A stretch of DNA of 64,000 bases, from positions 16,981-80,980 of the forward strand of contig CANBUY010000006.1 in assembly GCA_947372745.1 (NCBI GenBank). Direction: 5' to 3'. The notes beneath the pieces were generated by a model, which saw only the letters and a list, made by a program, of their open reading frames with translations, was not told where the DNA came from and did not search any database. Source of the stretch: Comamonadaceae bacterium (lineage in GTDB: Bacteria > Pseudomonadota > Gammaproteobacteria > Burkholderiales > Burkholderiaceae_C). Numbering within the stretch: position 1 is the first letter of the stretch; the number at the start of each line of letters is the position of its first letter. Position numbers and translations under genes: made by a program. Positions 33,152 to 43,085 of this stretch are shown piece after piece.

Positions 33152-35863
33152 TTAGGCGTAAAGCGGATTGACCTTGTCGGTCTTGATGCCGTATTTGGCA
33201 ATGGCTTGCACCACTTGTGACACCGGCACCGTGCCGTCTTCGCTGAGTGCTTTCAGGGCAGCAATCACAATATAGTGACGATTGACCTCGAAGTGTTCAC
33301 GCAATTTAGAGCGGAAATCGCTGCGTCCAAAACCATCGGTACCGAGCACTTTGTAGGTACGGTCCTTAGGAATGAAGGAGCGAATCTGCTCAGCGTAAGC
33401 CTTCATGTAGTCGGTGGAAGCCACCACTGGGCCGGCGTGTTTTTCAAGCTGTTGGGCCACAAAGGACACGCGCTGTGTTCCCTCTGGGTGCAACAAGTTG
33501 AAACGCTCGCAGTCCTGGCCTTCGCGGGTCAGCTCGTTAAAGCTTGGGCAGCTCCAGACGTTGGCGGTCACGCCCCAGTCCTGGGCCAACAACTCTTGCG
33601 CCGCAATCGATTCACGCAGGATGGTGCCTGAACCAAGCAACTGCACGGTGGGGGCCTTGGCAACCGCCACACCTGGTTTGCACAGGTACATACCCTTGAT
33701 GATTTGCTCTTCCGTGCCAGCGGTCAGGCCAGGCATGGGGTAGTTCTCATTGAGCAGCGTGATGTAGTAGTACACGTTGTCTTGCTTCTCGACCATGCGT
33801 TTGAGGCCGTGGTGCAAGATCACGCCCACTTCATGCGCGAAGGTCGGGTCATAAGAAATGCAGTTAGGAATGGTGCCTGCCATGATATGGCTGTGGCCGT
33901 CTTCGTGCTGCAAACCTTCGCCATTCAAGGTGGTGCGCCCGGAGGTGCCACCCAACAAGAATCCACGCGCTTGCATGTCGCCAGCCGCCCAGGCCAAATC
34001 GCCAATACGCTGGAAGCCAAACATCGAGTAGTACACGTAGAACGGCACCATGATGCGGTTGTTCGTTGAGTAAGACGTGGCCGCAGCAATCCAGCTGCTC
34101 ATGCCGCCGGCTTCGTTAATGCCTTCTTGCAAAATCTGGCCAGCTTTGTCTTCGCGGTAATACATCACCTGGTCTTTGTCCACCGGGGTGTATTTTTGAC
34201 CTTCAGGGTTGTAAATTCCGATTTGACGGAACAAGCCTTCCATACCAAAGGTACGGGCCTCATCCACCAAGATAGGCACGACACGGGGGCCGAGCGCCTG
34301 GTCACGCAGCAGCGTGGTCAAGAAGCGCACATAGGCTTGCGTGGTGGAGATCTCGCGGCCTTCAGCCGTGGCTTCAATCACTGTTTTGAAAGTCTCCAGC
34401 GCGGGCACGGTGAACTGCTCATCCGACTTGACCCGACGATGTGGCAGGTAGCCACCCAAGGCCTTGCGGCGCTCGTGCAGGTATTGCATCTCAGGGGTGT
34501 CGTCGGCTGGCTTGTAAAACGGAATCTCGGCCAACTGGCTGTCTGGAATTGGGATATTGAAACGGTCACGGAAGATTTTGATGTCTTCGTCAGTCAGTTT
34601 TTTGGTCTGGTGAACGTTGTTTTTACCTTCACCGCTCTTGCCCATGCCAAAGCCTTTAACGGTTTTGATTAACAAAACAGTGGGTTGGTCTTTGTGGTTG
34701 ACGGCTGAGTGGTAAGCGGCGTAAACCTTTTTAGGGTCATGACCGCCACGCTTCAAAGCGAAGATTTCGTCGTCGGTCATGTGGGCAACCATCTCCAGCG
34801 TGCGAGGATCGCGGCCAAAGAAATGCTTGCGTACGTAGGCGCCGTCATTGGCTTTGAAGGCTTGGTAATCGCCGTCCAGCGTTTCCATCATGAGCTTCTT
34901 CAAAGCGCCGTCTTTGTCGCGGGCCAAGAGAGGATCCCACTCGCTGCCCCAGAGAAGCTTGATGACGTTCCAGCCTGCGCCACGGAACTCGCCCTCTAAC
35001 TCTTGCACAATTTTGCCATTGCCGCGCACCGGGCCGTCCAGGCGCTGCAGGTTGCAGTTGATGACAAAAATCAGGTTGTCGAGCTTTTCACGCGCAGCCA
35101 AACCGATCGCGCCGAGGGATTCGACTTCGTCCATCTCGCCATCACCGCAGAACACCCAGACCTTGCGGTTCTCGGTGTTGGCAATGCCACGGGCGTGCAG
35201 GTATTTCAGGAAACGGGCTTGGTAAATCGCCATCAAGGGACCAAGGCCCATCGACACCGTGGGGAACTGCCAAAAATTGGGCATCAACTTAGGATGCGGA
35301 TAGCTGGACAAGCCATGGCCATCGACCTCTTGGCGGAAATTAAGGAGTTGCTCTTCGCTCAGACGGCCTTCAAGGTAGGCACGGGCGTAAACGCCTGGGG
35401 AAACGTGGCCCTGAATATAGAGGCAGTCGCCACCGTGGTTTTCGCTCTCGGCGTGCCAAAAATGGTTGAAGCCGGCGCCAAACATGTGGGCCAGCGAGGC
35501 AAAGGAACCAATGTGGCCACCCAGGTCGCCACCGTCAATGGGGTGATGGCGGTTGGCCTTGACGACCATCGCCATCGCATTCCAACGCATATAAGAACGC
35601 AGACGCTCTTCAATTTCAAGATTACCAGGGCAGTGCACCTCTTGGTTAGTCTCAATCGTATTAACGTAACTCGTGTTGGCAGAGAACGGCATGTCGATGC
35701 TGCTCTGGCGGGCATGCTCCAACAACTGCTCCAGCAAATAGTGCGCCCGCTCAGGGCCCTCACTTTGTATGACGGCGGACAGTGCGTCCATCCATTCACG
35801 GGTTTCCTGACTGTCTAAATCACGCGCGGATGCACCGGGTGAATTGGCGGGAATTGCGGTCAT
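33152..35863 (-). CDS. aceE: Pyruvate dehydrogenase E1, homodimeric type
   Basis: E1 decarboxylates pyruvate using thiamine diphosphate and acetylates the lipoyl groups of E2. The 903-residue protein matches the homodimeric E1 of proteobacteria. The thiamine diphosphate motif runs from GDGEMDE near residue 240 to NCNLQRLDG near 270. The active-site region GHSHIMAGTIPNC lies near 650. The ATG is preceded by a clear AGGAGA site. The 158-base divergent region to the histidine kinase gene at 36022 holds the promoter. Confidence 0.96.
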   Translation of the reverse strand: MTAIPANSPGASARDLDSQETREWMDALSAVIQSEGPERAHYLLEQLLEHARQSSIDMPFSANTSYVNTIETNQEVHCPGNLEIEERLRSYMRWNAMAMVVKANRHHPIDGGDLGGHIGSFASLAHMFGAGFNHFWHAESENHGGDCLYIQGHVSPGVYARAYLEGRLSEEQLLNFRQEVDGHGLSSYPHPKLMPNFWQFPTVSMGLGPLMAIYQARFLKYLHARGIANTENRKVWVFCGDGEMDEVESLGAIGLAAREKLDNLIFVINCNLQRLDGPVRGNGKIVQELEGEFRGAGWNVIKLLWGSEWDPLLARDKDGALKKLMMETLDGDYQAFKANDGAYVRKHFFGRDPRTLEMVAHMTDDEIFALKRGGHDPKKVYAAYHSAVNHKDQPTVLLIKTVKGFGMGKSGEGKNNVHQTKKLTDEDIKIFRDRFNIPIPDSQLAEIPFYKPADDTPEMQYLHERRKALGGYLPHRRVKSDEQFTVPALETFKTVIEATAEGREISTTQAYVRFLTTLLRDQALGPRVVPILVDEARTFGMEGLFRQIGIYNPEGQKYTPVDKDQVMYYREDKAGQILQEGINEAGGMSSWIAAATSYSTNNRIMVPFYVYYSMFGFQRIGDLAWAAGDMQARGFLLGGTSGRTTLNGEGLQHEDGHSHIMAGTIPNCISYDPTFAHEVGVILHHGLKRMVEKQDNVYYYITLLNENYPMPGLTAGTEEQIIKGMYLCKPGVAVAKAPTVQLLGSGTILRESIAAQELLAQDWGVTANVWSCPSFNELTREGQDCERFNLLHPEGTQRVSFVAQQLEKHAGPVVASTDYMKAYAEQIRSFIPKDRTYKVLGTDGFGRSDFRSKLREHFEVNRHYIVIAALKALSEDGTVPVSQVVQAIAKYGIKTDKVNPLYA

Positions 35864-36021
35864 GCTTGTCTCCTATGATATTTATATCGTTATTAACACA
35901 CAAAATAATTCTCGCACATTTTCTTAAAAATTTCAAATGATGCTTACCATTTTTACAATGTGAAATTTATTCAATCAATCAGCAATAAATTTCCGCTTTA
36001 GGGCTGATTTACACTCCAAAC

Positions 36022-38535
36022 ATGCCCTTGCTCAGCCCTAATTCATCGTCCAACCCTGCTCAAGCAGCGCCGTTTAAACAAATTTTTAATTGGTGGAAGC
36101 GTCAATCACCCCAGCGGCAGGATCGATTCGCTGTGCTGGCGCCGCTGGCCGCCGTGCTTTTATTTTTAGCAGCCATTGTGGTGGCGTTTGGCTATTTACG
36201 CATTGAGGAAATAGACCGGGAACAAGAAGCAGTTAAGCGCGACGTTGAATACACCCAACAGCGTCTGCGCCTACGTATGTTGGAGCGCCAAGAGCAGCTC
36301 ATGCGCTTAGCGCGCGAAATGTCAAACCGCGAGATTGATGAAGAAGACTTTCAGGGGCGCGGGGAAGAAATGGTCAACCGTTACCCAGAGCTACAAGGCC
36401 TGTCCTGGATCGACGGCTACAGCAAAATAAAAGCAAGCTATGGCATGGCCAGTTTGTCCACTCAACAACTCAGAACCATTGGCGACACCTTAACCCTGGG
36501 CGAAACTGAAGGGGCCTACCGCTTGGCCCAGGAACTCAGACAACCCCTTTATTACCAACATTTGGCAAGCGCTGGCAGCGCCGCCATGTTGCAACTGCAC
36601 ATTCCACTGAGCGAGCGAACCAAATTCACAGGTGTTTTGTTGGCAGAATTTTCTGTCGATGGCTTGTTTCGCTATGGCGTGCCCACCGAAGTCTCGGCAC
36701 GTTACGCCATTTCATTTCGTGACTCAAAAGGTAACTTGTTAGCGGGAAGCAGCCTGCCAGTGCGCAAAAGTGCCGCCAGCCTGCTGCCCTGGGCCAGTCC
36801 CAACAACGTGTATGAAGTTCCGGTGTCGCCGGTGGGCAACGGCTTGCTGATTAGAGGGCAAGCCTACCGAACCTCGCTGGGCTTGATCGGTAGCGGCCTT
36901 TTTTGGCTCATCACCGTCTTGAGCCTGATGACGGCCTGGATGCTGATCGCCAACTGGCGACACACACGTCGTCGCATGGAAGCGCAACAAGCCTTGGTGG
37001 TGGAAACCAGTTTTCGTCGCGCGATGGAAAACTCGATTTTGACCGGCATGCGGGCACTTGACCTCAATGGCCGGATTACCTATGTGAATGCCGCCTTTTG
37101 CCAAATGACCGGCTGGAGCGAAGCTGACTTGGTCGGTTTAACCGCCCCCTTCCCCTACTGGCCAGAAGAAGATCGAGAGTTACTCAACCAGCGACTGACC
37201 GAAGAACTGACCGGGAAAACGGTGAACGGTGGTTTTCAGGTACGGGTCAGGCGGCCAGACAACACCATATTTGATGCCCGCCTTTATGTATCCCCTTTGA
37301 TTGACGCCCGCGGGGTCCAAACAGGATGGATGACCTCGATGACCGACATCACTGAGCCCAACCGCATCAGGGAACAGTTATCAGCCTCGCACGAACGATT
37401 TACCACCGTGCTTGAGGCGCTGGACGCCTCTATTTCGGTGGCACCGCTGGGCAGCGACGAATTGCTGTTTGCCAATAAGTTGTATCGCCTGTGGTTTGGC
37501 ACCCAAGCGGGCGGTCACCTGGCCTTGGTCTCTCAGGCCGGTATTCCATTGCCGCTCCCACTGGATGAAGTCTCTGACGCGGTCGATACGATGGCCGGCC
37601 TCCCCACTGACGCCCTGTCAGAGGGCGATGCTGAAAGCGCCGAAATTTATATTGAGCCCCTGGGAAAATGGCTGGAAATTCGCACCAGGTACCTGAGCTG
37701 GGTGGACGGCCGCTTGGCTCAAATGGTCATCGCCACCGACATCACCGCGCGTCGTCTGGCTGAAGAACAGTCAGCCGCTCAAACCGAGCGCGCCCAAAAC
37801 GTGAGTCGACTCATGACCATGGGCGAAATGGCCTCCAGCGTGGCGCATGAACTGAACCAGCCGCTGACCGCCATCAACAACTACTGCATGGGGATGATTT
37901 CGCGCATCAAAGACAAACATATTTCTGAAACTGATCTTTTGGGCGCGCTGGAAAAAACAGCCAAACAAGCCCAGCGCGCAGGCCAGATCATTCAAAGGGT
38001 GCGCTCGTTCGTCAAGCGCAGTGAACCCAACCGATGCTTGTCCGACATCAACACCATGGTGGATGAGGCCGTTGAGCTCGCGGGCATTGAGTTTCGCAGG
38101 CGCAATGTTCGGCTCACGCACTTTGTCGCCCCCGGCTTGCAGCAACTCATGGTGGACCCTATTCTTATTGAGCAGGTACTGGTCAACTTGCTGAAAAATG
38201 CAGCAGAATCCATTGACCAAGCCCAAAGGTCAACAATGAACCGAAGTGTAAAACTTCGCGTCCAAGCGGCCCGAGTTGAAGACAATAAAGTCATTGAATT
38301 CACGGTGGTGGACACCGGCATGGGTATCGCCCCAGAGGTCATGTCGAGGCTCTACGAAGCCTTTTACTCGACCAAGGCTGAAGGCATGGGTATTGGCCTG
38401 AGCTTGTGTCGCTCGATCGTCGAATCGCATCTGGGACGATTGAAAGCAGAGAACATCTACAATGAAGCCGAAGTAACAGGCTGCTGTTTTTCCTTCTGGA
38501 TCCCTGTGAATGAATCGCTTCCATTGAAGCCATAA
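36022..38535 (+). CDS. Membrane-bound PAS sensor histidine kinase
   Basis: This is the sensor of a two-component pair with the FixJ-type regulator that follows 36 bases later. The 837-residue protein has a first membrane helix near residues 36-58 and a periplasmic sensory region of about 230 residues. A second helix lies near 293-315, then a PAS domain (NGRITYVNAAFCQMTGWSEADLVG near 345-368) and a second PAS-like segment. The kinase core has the H box MGEMASSVAHELNQPL near 604-619, the N box LVNLLKNAAESID near 720, and G boxes in DTGMGIAP and GMGIGLSLC. All catalytic motifs are intact. The stimulus is unknown. It is divergent from the pyruvate dehydrogenase operon. Confidence 0.85.
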   Translation: MPLLSPNSSSNPAQAAPFKQIFNWWKRQSPQRQDRFAVLAPLAAVLLFLAAIVVAFGYLRIEEIDREQEAVKRDVEYTQQRLRLRMLERQEQLMRLAREMSNREIDEEDFQGRGEEMVNRYPELQGLSWIDGYSKIKASYGMASLSTQQLRTIGDTLTLGETEGAYRLAQELRQPLYYQHLASAGSAAMLQLHIPLSERTKFTGVLLAEFSVDGLFRYGVPTEVSARYAISFRDSKGNLLAGSSLPVRKSAASLLPWASPNNVYEVPVSPVGNGLLIRGQAYRTSLGLIGSGLFWLITVLSLMTAWMLIANWRHTRRRMEAQQALVVETSFRRAMENSILTGMRALDLNGRITYVNAAFCQMTGWSEADLVGLTAPFPYWPEEDRELLNQRLTEELTGKTVNGGFQVRVRRPDNTIFDARLYVSPLIDARGVQTGWMTSMTDITEPNRIREQLSASHERFTTVLEALDASISVAPLGSDELLFANKLYRLWFGTQAGGHLALVSQAGIPLPLPLDEVSDAVDTMAGLPTDALSEGDAESAEIYIEPLGKWLEIRTRYLSWVDGRLAQMVIATDITARRLAEEQSAAQTERAQNVSRLMTMGEMASSVAHELNQPLTAINNYCMGMISRIKDKHISETDLLGALEKTAKQAQRAGQIIQRVRSFVKRSEPNRCLSDINTMVDEAVELAGIEFRRRNVRLTHFVAPGLQQLMVDPILIEQVLVNLLKNAAESIDQAQRSTMNRSVKLRVQAARVEDNKVIEFTVVDTGMGIAPEVMSRLYEAFYSTKAEGMGIGLSLCRSIVESHLGRLKAENIYNEAEVTGCCFSFWIPVNESLPLKP

Positions 38536-38571
38536 AATCCGTAAACACCAACAAGGACGACCTAGTAAATC

Positions 38572-39198
38572 ATGAGTTTAATTCCCAAAAAAGGAACGGT
38601 TTATGTTGTTGATGACGACGAAGCCGTCCGTGATTCACTGCAATGGCTGCTGGAAGGCAAAGACTACCGCGTGCGCTGCTTTGAGTCAGCCGAATCGTTT
38701 TTAAGCCGCTACGATGCCCGCGAAGTCGCCTGCCTGATTGTGGATATCCGCATGGGCGGCATGACCGGTCTGGAGCTTCAAAACCGTTTATTGGAAATTC
38801 ACTCCCCCCTCCCCATCGTGTTCATCACCGGGCACGGCGACGTTCCGATGGCGGTGGACACCATGAAAAAAGGCGCCATGGATTTCATCCAGAAACCTTT
38901 TAACGAAGACCAACTGGTTCCTTTGGTGGAGCGGATGCTGGAGCAAGCCAAAGGCGCCTTTGCAGAACACCAAAGTGCGGCAAGCCGCGACGCCCTCATG
39001 GCCCGCCTGACTATCCGCGAAGCCCAGGTGCTGGAGCGCATTGTGGCCGGTCGCTTAAACAAACAAATTGCGGACGACCTCGGCATCAGCATCAAGACGG
39101 TGGAAGCGCACCGTGCCAACATCATGGAAAAACTCAGTGCCAACACGGTCGCTGACCTGCTGAAAATCGCTTTGGGTCAAGCCGCCGTCAAAGCCTAG
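38572..39198 (+). CDS. FixJ/NarL-type response regulator
   Basis: This is the output partner of the preceding kinase. The 208-residue protein has an N-terminal receiver domain with the acidic pocket DDD at residues 14-16, the phospho-acceptor Asp58 in LIVDIRM, and the conserved lysine in QKPF near 109. A LuxR-type helix-turn-helix follows near 145-200 (LTIREAQVLERIVAGRLNKQ, then GISIKTVEAHRANIMEKL). It is therefore expected to activate transcription. The targets cannot be read here. A terminator follows at 39226. Confidence 0.88.
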   Translation: MSLIPKKGTVYVVDDDEAVRDSLQWLLEGKDYRVRCFESAESFLSRYDAREVACLIVDIRMGGMTGLELQNRLLEIHSPLPIVFITGHGDVPMAVDTMKKGAMDFIQKPFNEDQLVPLVERMLEQAKGAFAEHQSAASRDALMARLTIREAQVLERIVAGRLNKQIADDLGISIKTVEAHRANIMEKLSANTVADLLKIALGQAAVKA

Positions 39199-39210
39199 TC
39201 TTAGTCACTT

Positions 39211-39256
39211 TTAATAGCTGCTTACGCCCGCTCAGTATGGACTAGCGGGCTTTTTT
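39211..39256 (+). terminator. Terminator hairpin within an interspersed-repeat-like sequence
   Basis: The arms GCCCGCT (39226-39232) and AGCGGGC (39244-39250) are followed by six T residues, a good rho-independent terminator for the response regulator gene. The hairpin is preceded by AATAGCTGCTTACG (from 39213). Together these resemble a small repeat common in Comamonadaceae genomes, so a mobile-type repeat may serve as the terminator here. Confidence 0.75.
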
Positions 39257-39273
39257 ATATAGAAAATACAACC

Positions 39274-40137
39274 ATGACCACTCAAACTTTCGGCCAAATT
39301 ATTGATGGCGTCGCTCTCTCAAGCCAACTGCGCGCTGACGTCGCCCAACGCATCGTCGCCCTCAAGGCTCGCGGCGTGACACCGGGCCTGGCCGTCATTT
39401 TGGTGGGCGAAGACCCCGCCAGCGCAGTTTATGTGCGCAACAAGGTCAAGGGGTGCCTGGACACGGGCGTGCACTCGGTGTTTGAGAAGTATGAAGCCAC
39501 CTTGACCGAGGCCGACCTGCTGACCCGCATTGCCGCCCTGAATGTGGACCCCAGCATTCACGGAATTTTGGTGCAAATGCCCCTGCCCAAACACATTGAC
39601 CCGCTCAAAGTTATTGAGGCTATTTCAACCGCCAAAGACGTCGATGGCTTTGCCACCTTGAGCGCCGGCGAGCTGATGACTGGTCAGGCCGGCTTTCGCC
39701 CTTGCACGCCTTATGGCTGCATGAAATTGATCGAGAGCACCGGCATTGATTTGCGCGGCAAGCACGCCGTGGTCATTGGGCGCTCTAACACCGTGGGCAA
39801 ACCCATGGCCATGCTGCTCTTGCAAGCCAACGCCACCGTCACGGTTTGCCACAGCGCCACGCCAGACATTGGTTTTCACACCCGTCAGGCCGACGTGGTG
39901 GTGGCCGCTGTGGGCAAGCGCAACGTGCTGACCGCCGACATGGTGAAACCCGGTGCGATCGTGATTGACGTGGGCATGAACCGCAACGATGAAGGCAAGC
40001 TCTGCGGCGACGTCGATTTTGCCGGGGTCAAAGCTGTGGCCAGCCACATTACCCCCGTGCCTGGCGGGGTTGGCCCCATGACCATTACGATGTTGTTGGT
40101 CAACACCCTTGAAGCCGCTGAACGCGCCGCTATCTAA
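39274..40137 (+). CDS. folD: Methylenetetrahydrofolate dehydrogenase/cyclohydrolase
   Basis: FolD interconverts 5,10-methylene- and 10-formyl-tetrahydrofolate in one-carbon metabolism in the cytoplasm. The 287-residue protein is of standard length. It has the catalytic YVRNK motif near residue 50, [10 protein letters not shown] near 95, the nucleotide-binding [14 protein letters not shown] near 169-182, and the C-terminal [10 protein letters not shown] signature near 260. Its stop codon overlaps the prlC start (TAATG), so the two are probably co-translated. Confidence 0.96.
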   Translation: MTTQTFGQIIDGVALSSQLRADVAQRIVALKARGVTPGLAVILVGEDPASAVYVRNKVKGCLDTGVHSVFEKYEATLTEADLLTRIAALNVDPSIHGILVQMPLPKHIDPLKVIEAISTAKDVDGFATLSAGELMTGQAGFRPCTPYGCMKLIESTGIDLRGKHAVVIGRSNTVGKPMAMLLLQANATVTVCHSATPDIGFHTRQADVVVAAVGKRNVLTADMVKPGAIVIDVGMNRNDEGKLCGDVDFAGVKAVASHITPVPGGVGPMTITMLLVNTLEAAERAAI

Positions 40138-42182
40138 TGCCCATGAACAATCCTCTGCTCTCCTTTGACGATCTGCCTCTTTTTGACCAGATCAAACCCG
40201 ACCATGTGGCACCTGCCGTAGACCAGCTGCTTGAAGGCGCCAGTGCGGCGCTGGAAACTGTCACCGCTGCTGACTTCCCTGCCCGCTGGACGGATATAGC
40301 CGCCGTGCTGGATGTGGCCACCGAAAAACTCAGCCGCGCCTGGGGCGCTGTGAGCCACCTCAACAGCGTGGCCGACACGCCCGAGTTGCGTGCGGCTTAC
40401 AACGAAGCGCTGCCCAAAATCACCGAATTTTTCACCCGCTTGGGTGCGGACGAGCGGCTTTACGCCAAATACAAAGCCATTGACGTGGCCACGCTCAACA
40501 CCGAGCAGCGCCAAGCCCACAAAAATGCCGTGCGTAACTTTGTGCTTGGCGGTGCCGAGTTGCAAGGCACTGACCGCGAACGCTTTGCCGCCATTCAAGA
40601 GCGCCAAGCCGAGTTGAGCCAAAAGTTCAGCGAAAACGCATTAGATGCGACCGATGCCTTCGCCTACTATGCAGCTGCTGACGAAATGGACGGTGTGCCT
40701 GAGGATGTGCAGCAAACCGCGCTTGAAGCCGCCAAGGCCGAGGGCAAAGAGGGTTTTAAGCTCACCCTCAAAATGCCGAGCTACCTGCCTGTGATGCAGT
40801 TTGCCCAAAGCAGCGCCCTGCGTGAAAAGCTGTACCGGGCCTACGTGACGCGCGCCTCGGACCAGGCCGATGTGGACATGCACAAATTTGACAACTCGAC
40901 CATCATTGCCGAAATGTTGGCCTTGCGCCTGGAAGAAGCCCAACTGCTGGGCTTTAACAACTTTGGCGAACTCTCTGTAGTGCCCAAGATGGCCGAGACA
41001 CCCCAGCATGTGATCGACTTTTTGCGCGACCTGGCCGCCAAAGCCCGCCCCTTTGCCGAAAAAGACCTGACTGACCTGCGCGAATTTGCCCAACAACATC
41101 TAGGACTCGCCGACCCACAATCTTGGGACTGGCCCTATGTCAGCGAAAAGCTCAAGGAAGCGCGCTACGCCTTCAGTGAGCAAGAGGTCAAACAGTATTT
41201 CACCGCCCCCAAAGTGCTGGCGGGCTTGTTCAAGATTATTGAGACCCTGTTTGAGGTCAACATCAAAGCTGACAAGGCGCCCGTATGGCACGCCGGTGTT
41301 GAGTTTTACCGCATTGAGCGGGCCGGCCAATTGGTGGGGCAGTTTTACCTGGACCCCTCAGCCCGCACCGGCAAACGCGGTGGTGCCTGGATGGACGACG
41401 TGCGCACCCGCTGGTTGCGCCCCGACACCCAACAGCTGCAAACCCCGGTGGCCCAGCTGGTGTGCAACTTTGCCTCCAGTGTCAACGGCAAGCCTGCGCT
41501 CCTGACGCATGACGACGTGACCACCTTGTTTCATGAGTTTGGCCACGGTCTGCACCACCTGCTGACCCAGGTGAACGAGCACGACGTCTCAGGCATCAGC
41601 GGCGTGGAATGGGACGCCGTAGAGTTGCCCAGCCAGTTCATGGAAAACTTCTGCTGGGAATGGGATGTGCTCAAGCACATGACCGCCCATGTCGACACCG
41701 GCGAACCCCTGCCACGCGCCTTGTATGACAAGATGCTGGCCGCCAAGAACTTCCAAAGCGGCATGCAAACCTTGCGCCAAATTGAGTTCTCGTTGTTTGA
41801 CATGCTGCTGCACACCGCCCACGACCCGGCGCTGGATTTGATGCCTTTGCTTAACCAGGTGCGTGCCGAAGTATCGGTGCTACAGCCGCCAAGCTGGAGC
41901 CGCACCGCGCACACCTTCAGCCATATTTTTGCCGGGGGCTATGCGGCGGGTTACTACAGCTACAAATGGGCCGAGGTGCTGAGCGCCGATGCTTACGCAG
42001 CGTTTGAAGAAACCGCCGACACATCAGGCTTGCCCAATGCCGAGACAGGTAAAAAATACCTGCAGTCCATTTTGGAAGCTGGTGGCAGTCGCCCCGCCAT
42101 CGAGTCCTTCAAAGCATTTCGCGGCCGCGAACCCAACCTAGATGCCTTGTTGCGGCACCAGGGCATGTCAGAAAAGGCCTGA
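40137..42182 (+). CDS. prlC: Oligopeptidase A, M3 family
   Basis: This cytoplasmic zinc endopeptidase degrades short peptides, including cleaved signal peptides. The 681-residue protein carries the zinc motif HEFGH near residue 465 in TTLFHEFGHGLHHLL, with the third ligand glutamate downstream in EWDAVELPSQFMENF. The length matches E. coli PrlC (680). The first ATG overlaps the folD stop. A second ATG two codons later is an alternative. A REP-like repeat follows the stop. Confidence 0.94.
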   Translation: MPMNNPLLSFDDLPLFDQIKPDHVAPAVDQLLEGASAALETVTAADFPARWTDIAAVLDVATEKLSRAWGAVSHLNSVADTPELRAAYNEALPKITEFFTRLGADERLYAKYKAIDVATLNTEQRQAHKNAVRNFVLGGAELQGTDRERFAAIQERQAELSQKFSENALDATDAFAYYAAADEMDGVPEDVQQTALEAAKAEGKEGFKLTLKMPSYLPVMQFAQSSALREKLYRAYVTRASDQADVDMHKFDNSTIIAEMLALRLEEAQLLGFNNFGELSVVPKMAETPQHVIDFLRDLAAKARPFAEKDLTDLREFAQQHLGLADPQSWDWPYVSEKLKEARYAFSEQEVKQYFTAPKVLAGLFKIIETLFEVNIKADKAPVWHAGVEFYRIERAGQLVGQFYLDPSARTGKRGGAWMDDVRTRWLRPDTQQLQTPVAQLVCNFASSVNGKPALLTHDDVTTLFHEFGHGLHHLLTQVNEHDVSGISGVEWDAVELPSQFMENFCWEWDVLKHMTAHVDTGEPLPRALYDKMLAAKNFQSGMQTLRQIEFSLFDMLLHTAHDPALDLMPLLNQVRAEVSVLQPPSWSRTAHTFSHIFAGGYAAGYYSYKWAEVLSADAYAAFEETADTSGLPNAETGKKYLQSILEAGGSRPAIESFKAFRGREPNLDALLRHQGMSEKA

Positions 42183-42190
42183 CACAGGAG

Positions 42191-42315
42191 CGTCACTGCG
42201 AGGGCAAAGATAGCACCCGTCACTGCGAGGCCAAAGGCCGCGGCAGTCCATCTTCGAATTGCTAGGGTCGCGTCAGGCGCGCAGTCATGGACTGCCGCGC
42301 TTTGCTCGCAGTGAC
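42191..42315. repeat. REP-like interspersed hairpin element, copy 3, with a duplicated left end
   Basis: This copy lies between the convergent prlC and rpiA genes. It shows two left ends, CGTCACTGCGAGGGC at 42191 and CGTCACTGCGAGGCC at 42218, and one right end finishing GCTCGCAGTGAC at 42315. It appears to be one element plus a partial duplication. Confidence 0.8.
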
Positions 42316-42322
42316 AAGCTCC

Positions 42323-43027
42323 TTAAAACGTCAACGTTTTAACGCCGGTGGCGGTGCCCAGTAGGCACACCTGAGCTTTCTGGTGGGCAAACACGCCCAC
42401 GGTGACTACGCCGGGCCACTGGCTCACTTGCGTCTCGAACGCCAAAGGGTCGGCAATTTGCAGGCCCAACACATCAACGATGATCTGACCGTTGTCGGTG
42501 ATGAGAGGTTGGCCGTCTTTCAAACGAATCGTGGCCTGACCGCCCATCGCGGCAAACTGGGCGATGATGCGCTGAGCAGCCATGGGAATCACTTCCACTG
42601 GCAGGGGAAACTTGCCCAGCTTGTCCACCAGCTTGGATTCGTCGGCAATACAGACAAACTTGGCCGACTGCGCCGCCACAATTTTCTCGCGGGTAAGGGC
42701 TGCACCACCACCCTTGACCATGTGGCCATGGCCGTCGATCTCGTCAGCGCCATCGATGTAAACAGACAAATGCGGTACGTCGTTGGAGTCAAGCACTGGA
42801 ATCCCCAAAGCCTTCAGGCGCAGGGTACTGGCCTCTGAGCTGGACACGGCGCCCTTGATCTGGTCTTTGATAGTGGCCAGCGCGTCAATGAATTTATTCA
42901 CGGTGGAGCCCGTACCCACGCCCACGATGTCGCCCGGCACCACATACTGCAAAGCGGCCAGGCCGACCAGCGTTTTGAGTTCGTCTTGAGAAAGAATCGG
43001 GGCGGCGGGGGAATTAGGGTGTGTCAT
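42323..43027 (-). CDS. rpiA: Ribose-5-phosphate isomerase A
   Basis: RpiA interconverts ribose-5-phosphate and ribulose-5-phosphate in the pentose phosphate pathway. The 234-residue protein has the phosphate-binding [13 protein letters not shown] near residues 36-48 and [14 protein letters not shown] near 62. The active-site [25 protein letters not shown] lies near 89-113, and the [16 protein letters not shown] segment follows. Length and motifs are normal. It is divergent from pyrD. Confidence 0.96.
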   Translation of the reverse strand: MTHPNSPAAPILSQDELKTLVGLAALQYVVPGDIVGVGTGSTVNKFIDALATIKDQIKGAVSSSEASTLRLKALGIPVLDSNDVPHLSVYIDGADEIDGHGHMVKGGGAALTREKIVAAQSAKFVCIADESKLVDKLGKFPLPVEVIPMAAQRIIAQFAAMGGQATIRLKDGQPLITDNGQIIVDVLGLQIADPLAFETQVSQWPGVVTVGVFAHQKAQVCLLGTATGVKTLTF

Positions 43028-43085
43028 CTGGGAAAATCGGGTGAGTTGTTGAAAACATAAACAAAGAATCTACAGGAATTATCCG

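Noticed and set aside
35003..35818. Open frame of 271 codons opposite aceE
   Set aside because: It is the antisense shadow of the conserved aceE N-terminal region, with no recognisable domain.
35864..36021. PdhR-type operator before aceE
   Set aside because: Only a half site (AATGGTAAGCA on the minus strand) is present, without the matching ACCA half at the right spacing.
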